The notes beneath the pieces are model-generated. The model searched no databases, was not told where the DNA came from, and saw only the letters and a program-made list of their open reading frames with translations. A program made the position numbers and the translations under genes. Source: Halomarina pelagica (GTDB lineage Archaea; Halobacteriota; Halobacteria; Halobacteriales; Haloarculaceae). Taken from it: a stretch of DNA of 64,000 nt. Below are positions 17,603-24,988 of the stretch, piece after piece. The stretch lies in the NCBI RefSeq assembly GCF_024228315.1, contig NZ_CP100454.1, forward strand, positions 558,001 through 622,000, given 5' to 3'. Each line of letters opens with the position of its first letter. Positions within the stretch are counted from its first letter, which is position 1.

Positions 17603-17883
17603 AGTCCCACCCCGCCGAGATGGGCCGAGGGTCATCCGCAACCGTCGTGTCTTTCACCATCGCGCCTTTCGACCGATCACGGTGGACAGGCTCGATCGCG
17701 GTAGGTTCGCGTTTTTGACGACCGTGTGGCCGCATCGGTGGACAGTTTCCGGTCGAAGGTGTGGTATCGACCATCCCGAAAGGAGGAACGCCAAACCATC
17801 TCCAGTTTTCCGCGTTGATCGCACCGCGCGGTCGCCGTCAGCGGCAGTAATACCGACGATCGTGACGGAGGGTCGGATTCACG

Positions 17884-17925
17884 CCCGGCCCGAAGGCCGG
17901 GACTCTCCCCTCGAATCAGAGAGTC
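17884..17925 (-). terminator. Tandem hairpins directly after the USP stop codon
   Basis: gactctc/gagagtc (17901-17907 with 17919-17925) and cccggcc-cgaa-ggccggg (17884-17901) form two consecutive 7-bp hairpins beginning 5 nt beyond the minus-strand USP stop. No T-tract follows, so this may be a processing site or the subterminal palindromes of a decayed element rather than a classical terminator. Confidence 0.4.
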
Positions 17926-17929
17926 CGCC

Positions 17930-18472
17930 TCACCCGACCGTCGCTCGTCCCGTCCCCCGCCGGTCGTCCTCCCGCAGCACCGTCACCAGCCCGTCGAACC
18001 CCCGGGCGATCGTCTCGACGACGCTCCCGGCGACGAGCGAGCGCAGCCCCGACCGCTCGGGTTCGGCGAGGAAGAGGTGGCCGCAGTCGTGCTCGCGCGC
18101 CGCGTCGAGGACGCGGGACGCCTCGCGACCGACGGCTCCCACCGCGACGTAGTCGATGCCGAGCGGGGCGAGCGCCTCCCGGCCGACGCGGCGCGCGAGC
18201 CGTCGCGCCCCCGCCTCGGCCTCCCCGAGCGTGTACCCCGGCAGACCGGCACCGAGTCGCGCCTCACGGCGCTCTGCGAACTCGCGCGACGACGTGACGC
18301 TGAGGACGACGAGTCGCCCCCCGGTGCCGGCGACGTACCGCCCCGCCTCGCGGACGAGCCGACGGTCCGCCTCGGTTCCGGCGACGCGAACGAGCACGCT
18401 CCGCGGCTCGTCGTCGAACGGGTGTCGGGAGGAAACGGGCGAGACGGCGGCTCTCGACGCTTGTTTCGTCAT
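17930..18472 (-). CDS. Universal stress protein family
   Basis: 180 residues with one Usp domain after a 25-residue polar N-terminus. The beta1 strand SVLVRVAGTEADRRLV, the central DYVAVGAVGREASRVL and the C-terminal AEPERSGLRSLVAGSVVETI match the UspA fold; the nucleotide loop (G-rich before AGSV) is degenerate compared with the ATP-binding consensus, so ATP binding is doubtful. USPs are cytoplasmic stress regulators. The start at 18472 is favoured as the first Met of the conserved region; longer in-frame sequence runs antisense into the MBL gene. Divergent orientation is absent; the next minus-strand gene lies upstream at 140 nt. Confidence 0.82.
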   Translation of the reverse strand: MTKQASRAAVSPVSSRHPFDDEPRSVLVRVAGTEADRRLVREAGRYVAGTGGRLVVLSVTSSREFAERREARLGAGLPGYTLGEAEAGARRLARRVGREALAPLGIDYVAVGAVGREASRVLDAAREHDCGHLFLAEPERSGLRSLVAGSVVETIARGFDGLVTVLREDDRRGTGRATVG

Positions 18473-18612
18473 ACCGTCAGTGCGTTCGGATCCGGTATGA
18501 AGCCGATCCGAACGCGGAGTGTAAGTGAAGCGCGAGTCCCCGGCGAAACCGAACGCGGACGGTACGAGCCCCGTACGAACACTTTCACTCCGCGTTGTCG
18601 GCCCGAGCGCCC

Positions 18613-19359
18613 TCACTCCACCGTCACGGTGAGGCCGTCGCGCGCGAAGCGCACGTCGCCGGCGTAGTGCTCGCGGAGGGATTCGAGCATGGCCTCGTGG
18701 CGACCCGCCGTGTGCGGGTAGAGGTGGGTCAGGAAGACCTGCCCGTAGCGGTGGCCGGCGAGCGCCGCGCCGAGCTGCGAGGGCGTGGGGTGGTTGTCGA
18801 CGTCCACCTCGTCGGGGAACGAGCAGTCGTGGGCGAGCACGTCCGAGCCGTCGGCGAAGGCGGCCAGGTCCTCGCTCGCCTCCGAGTCGCCGCTGAAGGT
18901 GAACGTCGCCCCGTCGGCCTCGAATCGGTAGGCGAGACACGGCATCGAGTGGACCGTCTCGGCGGCCGCGACCTGGTACCCCGCGGCCTCGAACTCGCCC
19001 GGTTCGACCTCCCGAATGACGAGGTCCAGACGACCCTGCATGTACTCGTGAACGTCGAACAACCCCTGGACGAGGTCGGCGGTGCCGGGCGGGCCGATCA
19101 GTTCGAGGTCCGTCGCGCCCGCGAGCCACCGCGCCTTGAACAGCGGCATGAGGTCACTGACGTGGTCGAGGTGGTGGTGCGTGAGGAGGACCGTCCGGAC
19201 GCCCTCGTAGCCCGCGTCGGTCCCCGCGAGGGCGGAGAGGACGCCGCTCCCGCAGTCGACGAGCAGCGGGTCCGTCCCCTCGGATTCGAGCAGGAGACCC
19301 GTCTGCGCGCGGTCGCCGGTTGGCATGGCGCTGCCGGTGCCGAGGAACGTGACGTGCAT
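18613..19359 (-). CDS. RNase Z-like MBL-fold hydrolase
   Basis: 248 residues. N-terminal HVTFLGTGSAMPTGDRAQTG is typical of the RNase Z/ElaC-like branch, and the metal site is canonical: HHHLDHVSD (HxHxDH), Asp of FSGDSE, His of LTHLYPHTAG. It lacks the flexible exosite arm of true tRNA-3'-processing RNase Z, so phosphodiesterase or unknown hydrolase activity is more likely than tRNA maturation. The start at 19359 gives the standard family N-terminus. It is divergent from the Lhr helicase with 127 nt between starts. Confidence 0.85.
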   Translation of the reverse strand: MHVTFLGTGSAMPTGDRAQTGLLLESEGTDPLLVDCGSGVLSALAGTDAGYEGVRTVLLTHHHLDHVSDLMPLFKARWLAGATDLELIGPPGTADLVQGLFDVHEYMQGRLDLVIREVEPGEFEAAGYQVAAAETVHSMPCLAYRFEADGATFTFSGDSEASEDLAAFADGSDVLAHDCSFPDEVDVDNHPTPSQLGAALAGHRYGQVFLTHLYPHTAGRHEAMLESLREHYAGDVRFARDGLTVTVE

Positions 19360-19486
19360 GTCGAGGGGGTCGACGCGGAGGCCTAAATGTCCGCGGGCGT
19401 CGCTCGCAGGGAGAACGACGATCGGATTCACTTTCACCGCGGTAACCCAACCCACTTCTTCGCTCGAACCCTACCCGGACGCAACG

Positions 19487-22240
19487 ATGGGCCAGGGGAC
19501 GTCCGGAGGGGGCCGCGCGCTCCTCTCGTCGTACGACTTCGACTTCGCGCCGGAGGCGGTGTCGATCGACGACGCGGACGTGCTCGACCTGCTCGAACCC
19601 GCCGTCGCGCGGTGGTGGGTCCGGGAGTTCGGCGCGTCCGTCCCCGAGAACGGCGGGTTCTTCACGCCCCCGCAGAAGGAGGCGATCCCCCTCATCCACG
19701 ACCGGACGAACGCGCTCATCTGCGCGCCGACCGGCTCCGGCAAGACGCTCGCCAGCTTCTGTGCCATCATCAACGAACTCTACCGCCGGGACCGCCAGTC
19801 GGGGCTCGAAAACTCCGTCTACTGCCTCTACGTCTCGCCGCTCAAGTCCCTCGCCAACGACATCCACCGCAACCTGGAGGTCCCCCTGTCGGGGATCGCG
19901 GACCTCGCGGACGACGAGATCGAGATCCGCCACGCGATCCGCCACGGCGACACGGACGACGCGGCGCGCCGGCGGATGCTGACGGAGACGCCCCACGTCC
20001 TCAACACGACGCCGGAGACGCTCGCCATCCTGCTCAACTCACCGAAGTTCGCCGAGAAGCTGCGGACGGTCGAGTACGTCGTCGTCGACGAGATCCACAG
20101 CGTGGCGGAGAACAAGCGCGGGACCCACCTCGCGGTGTCGCTCGAACGCCTCGAGTCGCGCTGCGACCGCTCGCCGACCCGCATCGGTTGTTCGGCCACC
20201 GTCGAACCGCTCTCGACGATGGCCGAGTTCCTCGTCGGGCGCGACGATGACGGCGACGCTCGCGAGTACGAGATCGTCGACACGCGCTTCGTCCGCGAGT
20301 TCGACCTCCGGCTCACCTGCCCGACCGACGACCTCGTCAACGCGTCCCCCGAGGTCGTGACCGACCGCTTCTACGATCAGCTTCACGAACTAATCCGAGC
20401 GCACACGAACACGCTCGTGTTCACCAACACGCGCTCGGGGGCCGAGCGCGTCCTGCACAACCTGCGGGAGCGCTACGACGGCTACGCCGAGGAGAACTCC
20501 GGCTGTCACCACGGCTCGCTCTCGGCGGACCGACGGCGGCGCGTCGAGCGGCGGCTGAAGGCGGGCGAACTCGACGTCGTCACGACCTCCACGAGCCTCG
20601 AACTCGGCATCGACATGCCCCACGTCGACCTCGTGGTGCAGGTCGGCTCGCCGAAGTCCGTCGCGGCGCTCCTCCAGCGCGTCGGCCGGGCGGGCCACCG
20701 CCTCGGCGAGACGGTGACGGGCCGGGTGGTCGCGCTCGACCGGGACGAACTCGTCGAGTGCGCGGTCATGCTGAAGCGGGCGGAGGAGGGGTTCGTCGAC
20801 CGGGTGTTCGTCCCCGAGAACGCCCACGACGTGGCCGCCCAGCACGTCTACGGGATGGCGATCGACGCCGTCCGTCCGGAGGCGGAGGCGAAGCGGATTC
20901 TCAAACGTGCCTACCCCTACCGGAACTACTCCGACGCCGACTGGGAGACGCTGCTGCGCTACCTGACGGCCGACTACGAGGGGCTCGAGGACCGCAACGT
21001 CTACCCGAAGGTGTGGCGCGACGAGAACGACCCGCCCGACGGCGAGTACCACTACCCCGACTTCCCCGTCGGCGAGCCGCTACTCGGCAAGCGCGGCCGA
21101 CTCGCCCGCGTCATCTACATGACGAACGTCGGCACCATCCCCGACTCGTTCTCCTGCGACGTGCTCACCCGGGGGGAGCGCGAGTGGGTGGGGCAGCTCG
21201 ACGAGGCGTACCTCGACACGCTGGAGCCGGGCGACGTGTTCGTCCTCGGCGGCTCGCACTTCGAGTACCGCTACCGACGAGGGTCGAAGGTGTACGTCGA
21301 TCCGACGGGCGCTCGGCCGACCGTCCCCTCGTGGTTCTCCGAGCGACTCCCCCTCTCCTACGACCTCGGGTGCGAGGTGCTCACCTTCCAGCGGGAGTTG
21401 CTGGATCGGCTCGAATCGGGCGGCCCGCCGGCCGTCCGGTCGTGGCTCCGCGGGTTCCCGATCGACGAGAACGCCGTCCGCGCGACGACGCGCACGTACG
21501 ACCAGCAGGTGCGCTACGCCGGGGCGGAGAGCGTGAGCACGCACGACCGCCTGGCGATCGAGGTGGAACTCGACCGCGCCGAGTACCGCCGGCGCTACTA
21601 CGTCCACTCGAACTACGGCCGGCGGTTCAACGACGGCCTCTCGCGGCTGCTCGCCCACCGCTGCGCACGGGCCGCCAACGCGAACGTCACCGTCGCCGTC
21701 GCCGACCACGGCTTCACCCTCTCCATGCCGCTCAACCGGAAGGTCGACCTCGTCGGCGTTCTCGAGGACGTCGACCCGGGGGACGTCCGCCCGGATCTCC
21801 GCGCCGCGCTCTCCGGGACCGACCTCCTCAAGCGCTACTTCCGGATCAACGCGACGCGCTCGCTGATGATCCTGAAGCGCTACAAGGGCTATGAGAAGTC
21901 CGCGAGTCAACAGCAGGTGTCGAGCGAGATGCTGCTCGGCTTCGCGGACGACCTGGAGGACTTCGCCGTGATCGAGGAGACCTACCGCGAGATCCTGGAG
22001 GACAAACTCCACGTCGAGGCCATCGAGGACGTACTCTCGGCCGTCCGACGCGGGGACCTCGTCATCGAGAGCCGACGGGTGGACTCACCCTCGCCCCGCG
22101 CATTCGGTCTCGCGACGCTCGCCGCGAGCGACGTGGTCCTCGCCGAGGACGAGAGCGCCGTCCTCCGGGAGTTCCACCGGCGCGTCCTGCGGGAGATCGG
22201 CGACGGGACGGCCGCCGGCGCGCTCGGGGAGACCGACTGA
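19487..22240 (+). CDS. lhr: Lhr-type ATP-dependent DNA helicase
   Basis: 917 residues, the size of Lhr-core. Motif Q region FTPPQKEAIP, Walker A APTGSGKT (about 79-86), DEIH box VVDEIHS (about 199-205), motif III GCSATVEPLS, motif V TTSTSLELGIDM and motif VI QRVGRAGHR are all intact. The C-terminal half carries the winged-helix and Lhr-specific domains. Lhr proteins are SF2 3'-5' helicases that unwind forked DNA and RNA:DNA hybrids in repair. The ATG at 19487 is chosen; earlier in-frame sequence is antisense to the divergent gene. Monocistronic by spacing. Confidence 0.93.
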   Translation: MGQGTSGGGRALLSSYDFDFAPEAVSIDDADVLDLLEPAVARWWVREFGASVPENGGFFTPPQKEAIPLIHDRTNALICAPTGSGKTLASFCAIINELYRRDRQSGLENSVYCLYVSPLKSLANDIHRNLEVPLSGIADLADDEIEIRHAIRHGDTDDAARRRMLTETPHVLNTTPETLAILLNSPKFAEKLRTVEYVVVDEIHSVAENKRGTHLAVSLERLESRCDRSPTRIGCSATVEPLSTMAEFLVGRDDDGDAREYEIVDTRFVREFDLRLTCPTDDLVNASPEVVTDRFYDQLHELIRAHTNTLVFTNTRSGAERVLHNLRERYDGYAEENSGCHHGSLSADRRRRVERRLKAGELDVVTTSTSLELGIDMPHVDLVVQVGSPKSVAALLQRVGRAGHRLGETVTGRVVALDRDELVECAVMLKRAEEGFVDRVFVPENAHDVAAQHVYGMAIDAVRPEAEAKRILKRAYPYRNYSDADWETLLRYLTADYEGLEDRNVYPKVWRDENDPPDGEYHYPDFPVGEPLLGKRGRLARVIYMTNVGTIPDSFSCDVLTRGEREWVGQLDEAYLDTLEPGDVFVLGGSHFEYRYRRGSKVYVDPTGARPTVPSWFSERLPLSYDLGCEVLTFQRELLDRLESGGPPAVRSWLRGFPIDENAVRATTRTYDQQVRYAGAESVSTHDRLAIEVELDRAEYRRRYYVHSNYGRRFNDGLSRLLAHRCARAANANVTVAVADHGFTLSMPLNRKVDLVGVLEDVDPGDVRPDLRAALSGTDLLKRYFRINATRSLMILKRYKGYEKSASQQQVSSEMLLGFADDLEDFAVIEETYREILEDKLHVEAIEDVLSAVRRGDLVIESRRVDSPSPRAFGLATLAASDVVLAEDESAVLREFHRRVLREIGDGTAAGALGETD

Positions 22241-22283
22241 CGAGCGGGGGGACGGTCCCGCTCGCCCGCGTCAGCAGGAGAAC

Positions 22284-22607
22284 TTACCGCTCGTTTCGAT
22301 CCCCGGCGGTTCGTTTGACCGGGACGACGAACACCTGGACGATGTCGCCCTCGTCGATGTCGAGGGCCTCGCGCTCGGCGTCCGGGATGCTGAGCCGACC
22401 GCCGCTCTGGACGCGCGTCTTGAACAGCGCCATCTCGGTCCCCACCGACATCACGTCGGAGTACCAGTTGGTCGGCGAGGTCGCTTTCGTCGACAGCATC
22501 TGCTCGAACAGCCGCGTCTGCTGTTCGGTGAACTCCTCGCCGGCCTTCTGCATCTGCCTGGCGAAGAACGCCGGCGACCACGGTAGCTCGTCCTGTTCGT
22601 CCGTCAT
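22284..22607 (-). CDS. AbrB/SpoVT-domain protein with helical N-terminus
   Basis: 107 residues. The N-terminal 60 residues (WSPAFFARQMQKAGEEFTEQ) are amphipathic helices of phasin-like look, and the C-terminal 45 form an AbrB/SpoVT DNA-binding hairpin (VQSGGRLSIPDAEREALDID). The same architecture occurs in haloarchaeal proteins linked to polyhydroxyalkanoate granules, where an AbrB-domain regulator (PhaR of Haloferax mediterranei) is known. No PHA synthase is visible in this window, so a granule role is only a suggestion. It converges with lhr (43-nt gap). Confidence 0.8.
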   Translation of the reverse strand: MTDEQDELPWSPAFFARQMQKAGEEFTEQQTRLFEQMLSTKATSPTNWYSDVMSVGTEMALFKTRVQSGGRLSIPDAEREALDIDEGDIVQVFVVPVKRTAGDRNER

Positions 22608-22748
22608 CTCGACTCGTCCTTGACCCCTCGGGGAGAAGGCCCTTGCCCCACACCTCGATACAGACCGGGGTAGAACGTACCGGCGAGTCGTACCGTCGGG
22701 CGGTCGAGCGGCGGGCTCCCGGCGAGCGGGGCGGGACGGCGCGGTCGA

Positions 22749-23951
22749 TCAGTCGGCGGGGTCGGACAGTCGCGCGCCGGCGAGCGCAAGCACCGCGCCC
22801 GCGCCGGCGAGCGCGGCGACGCCGGGACCGAACCCGCCGGTCAGGTCCCGGAGCGCGCCGACCAGCACCGGTCCGAGGAACCCGCCAACCTCGCCGACGG
22901 CGAACACCAGGCCGACGGCGGTGGCGGTCAGCCGCGGCCCGATGCCCTCCATCTCCGTCGGGAGCGCGCGGATCAGCGGTGCGACGCCGCCGACGCCCAG
23001 GCCGCACGCCGCGACGCCGAGCGCGGCGATCACGACGCGCTCGTCCGCCGCGAGCAGGCCGCCGACGCCGACGGCGGCGAGCGCGCCGCAGCCGACGATC
23101 GGGGCGCGACGGCGACCCAGGGCGTCCGAGAGCGGCGGCACGGTCAGCGTTCCGGCCACGCGGGCGACGACGAACCACGATGCGATCGCCGCCGCGAGCC
23201 CCGGACCGATCCCCCGCGACTCGAGGACGGCCGGGAGCCACCCCTGGAGTCCGTGCACGACGAAGAGGTACACCGCGCCGACGACGACCAGCAGTCGGAG
23301 TTCGCGGTGACCGAACACCCGCCCGAGGTCCCGCCGGACAGACGCCGGGGGCGCGTCGTCGCCGTACCGGGGCGCGGAGAACGTCCACGAGACGAGCGCC
23401 CAGCAGAGCGCGAACGCGAGGACCCCGACGCCGCTCGCGACGAACAGCGGTCGCCACCCGCCGAGCGCCGGCCCCAGCACGGGCCGACCGAGCCCGTAGG
23501 CGGCGGCGGTCCCGACGTACGAGCCGAGCAGGTACACCGTCGAGAGCGTTCCCACTCGATCCGCGGGGAACAGCTCCGAGACGAGCTTCGGCAGGCCGAA
23601 GGTGATCGCGGTCGCGCCCACGCCAAGCAGTACGGTGAGCGCGAGCATCGACGGGAACCCCTGCGCGAACCCCCGGAGGGTCTGTGCGAGACCGAACAGG
23701 ACCGTTCCGCCCCCGATGGCGCGCCACGGGCCGATCCGGTCGACGACGAGGCCGCTCGCGAGCGAGAGGGGGACGTACGTGAGGGGGATCGCCCCCACGA
23801 GCAACCCCGCTTCGGTGCTCGACAGCCCCAGCGCGCCGCTCACCGGGGTGAGGAACGCGGGCAACGAGAACCAGACGAACGTGAGACAGCAGTACCCGAG
23901 CCCCCCCAGCGCGACCATCAGGTACGACCGGACGGGGACGCCCTCGCGCAT
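22749..23951 (-). CDS. MFS transporter
   Basis: 400 residues with twelve hydrophobic segments. The motif A-like loop between TM2 and TM3 reads GLVVDRIGPWRAIGGG, and the related loop in the second half is PPLSDALGRRRAPIVG. It is a single-polypeptide proton- or ion-coupled transporter in the cytoplasmic membrane. The start at 23951 (MREGVPVRSYLMVALGG) places TM1 at residue 8; the longer form is a basic, non-membrane leader. No neighbour suggests a substrate. Confidence 0.88.
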   Translation of the reverse strand: MREGVPVRSYLMVALGGLGYCCLTFVWFSLPAFLTPVSGALGLSSTEAGLLVGAIPLTYVPLSLASGLVVDRIGPWRAIGGGTVLFGLAQTLRGFAQGFPSMLALTVLLGVGATAITFGLPKLVSELFPADRVGTLSTVYLLGSYVGTAAAYGLGRPVLGPALGGWRPLFVASGVGVLAFALCWALVSWTFSAPRYGDDAPPASVRRDLGRVFGHRELRLLVVVGAVYLFVVHGLQGWLPAVLESRGIGPGLAAAIASWFVVARVAGTLTVPPLSDALGRRRAPIVGCGALAAVGVGGLLAADERVVIAALGVAACGLGVGGVAPLIRALPTEMEGIGPRLTATAVGLVFAVGEVGGFLGPVLVGALRDLTGGFGPGVAALAGAGAVLALAGARLSDPAD

Positions 23952-24090
23952 ACTCGGTACGGCGTCCGAGGCGTCTCGGTCCTTTCGATTCGCTCGGGCG
24001 GGACGAGTCGTGCGATCACGATCGCCTCGTGCCCGGTCGGGCGTCACCCACCACACCCGGCGTGCGAATCCGGTCCGCCGAGCGCGTGAT

Positions 24091-24139
24091 ACGGTCTGCC
24101 GGACCGTCGTGGCGCGACTCGCCACCCCGGCGTGGCGAG
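24091..24139 (-). terminator. Two short inverted repeats after the tautomerase remnant
   Basis: ctcgccac/gtggcgag (24118-24125 with 24132-24139) and acggtc/gaccgt (24091-24107) are perfect short stems lying just downstream, on the minus strand, of the truncated tautomerase reading frame. No T-run is seen; a terminator role is tentative. Confidence 0.3.
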
Positions 24140-24162
24140 ATGCTCGACGGGCGTACGCGTTC

Positions 24163-24330
24163 TCAGGCCTCCTCCGGCGACCAGTCGCCGCCCACGCGGT
24201 TCACGCCCATCGTCTCCTCGCCGGCGTGCTCGGTGGAGACCACCTTCACGTTCGCGTCCGGGATCGAGAAGCGCTCGCCCGCCAGTTGCACGACCGCCAG
24301 CGCGAACGCGCGGCGCTGCTCGGCGGGCCC
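24163..24330 (-). pseudogene. Truncated tautomerase-family gene (C-terminal remnant)
   Basis: In one minus-strand frame 55 codons read like the C-terminal half of a haloarchaeal 4-oxalocrotonate tautomerase-like protein: AEQRRAFALAVVQLAGERFS, then IPDANVKVVSTEHAGEETMG and VNRVGGDWSPEEA, ending in TGA at 24163. The frame is closed upstream by TAG at 24331-24333, and the N-terminal half that would carry the catalytic Pro2 is absent; the sequence up to the neighbouring gene end at 24424 does not resemble it in any frame. This is therefore a decayed or truncated gene. It is too short to be noticed as a normal ORF. Confidence 0.65.
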
Positions 24331-24423
24331 CTACACCGTCGCCCGGTTGGGCGGCGACGGTCCCCTCGCGGCCGGGAAGCGGGACGCGGACGCGGACGAT
24401 CCCCGGCGGGCGATCGAAGTCGA

Positions 24424-24939
24424 TCACACGAGGGTGTCGGGCCGGGTGCTGAAGTAGGTGAACACCAGCCCGAGCCCGAAGCCGTACACCCAGTGGGCGA
24501 CGAGCGTGAGGCCGGCGTAGAGGTAGAGCGCGGTCCCCGTCTGCCCGCCGTAGAACGCGAGGACGAACCCCGTCCACAGCACCGTCCCGAACGAGACCCC
24601 GCGCCGGGCCATCGTCGCCCCGGGGAGGTACTGTTCGACCGAGGCGAACAGCAGCGGCCACGCGGTCATCCCGCCGGCGAGGAAGATGAGGTAGCCCACG
24701 GCCTGCAACAGCCCCGGATCGAGGACCGCCTGGAGGTTGATCAGACGTGCGAGGTCGGCGAACGACGCCGTGTCGAACGCCCCGAGCCCCTGTGCGACGA
24801 GCAGGACGACGGTCATCAGCGCCGTGCCGACGAACCCGCCGGCGGCCCCGATGACGCCGTCGACGATCGCACCCATCAGCTCGTCGGCGGGCGTCCCCGT
24901 CTCGGTGAGCGTCGTCTTCTCGCCGTCGTCGAGCGCCAT
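24424..24939 (-). CDS. Membrane protein (DUF6789-like)
   Basis: 171 residues with about four hydrophobic helices (GAAGGFVGTALMTVVLLVAQ; AVGYLIFLAGGMTAWPLLFA; VSFGTVLWTGFVLAFYGG; the last reaching VYGFGLGLVFTYF). The small polar N-terminus, four-helix layout and terminal His-Trp-x-Tyr-Gly-x-Gly (HWVYGFGLG) are as seen in haloarchaeal DUF6789-type membrane proteins often near terminal oxidases. There is no oxidase here. The start at 24939 follows from the first Met of a sensible soluble N-terminus. Function unknown. Confidence 0.65.
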   Translation of the reverse strand: MALDDGEKTTLTETGTPADELMGAIVDGVIGAAGGFVGTALMTVVLLVAQGLGAFDTASFADLARLINLQAVLDPGLLQAVGYLIFLAGGMTAWPLLFASVEQYLPGATMARRGVSFGTVLWTGFVLAFYGGQTGTALYLYAGLTLVAHWVYGFGLGLVFTYFSTRPDTLV

Positions 24940-24988
24940 GGTAGCACGTACGACCCGGAGCGACAAAAGTCCGCGGCGCGGAGCCCCC

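Larger units (their letters stand above)
17072..17929. other. Gene-free segment with inverted repeats; possible decayed mobile element
   Basis: 858 bases without a credible gene. The left edge has a hairpin ccccggcgtaaacgcgggg (17080-17098). The middle has a long inverted repeat (17497-17518/17581-17602). The right edge has two adjacent hairpins (17884-17925). One frame shows CPSCGTRRLRRLVITKDA (about 17416-17470), a lone zinc-ribbon-like stretch, but no long ORF supports a protein. Paired terminal hairpins are reminiscent of IS200/IS605-type elements, which are abundant in haloarchaea; a dispersed palindromic repeat or a non-coding RNA is the alternative. Assignment is inference. Confidence 0.4.
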
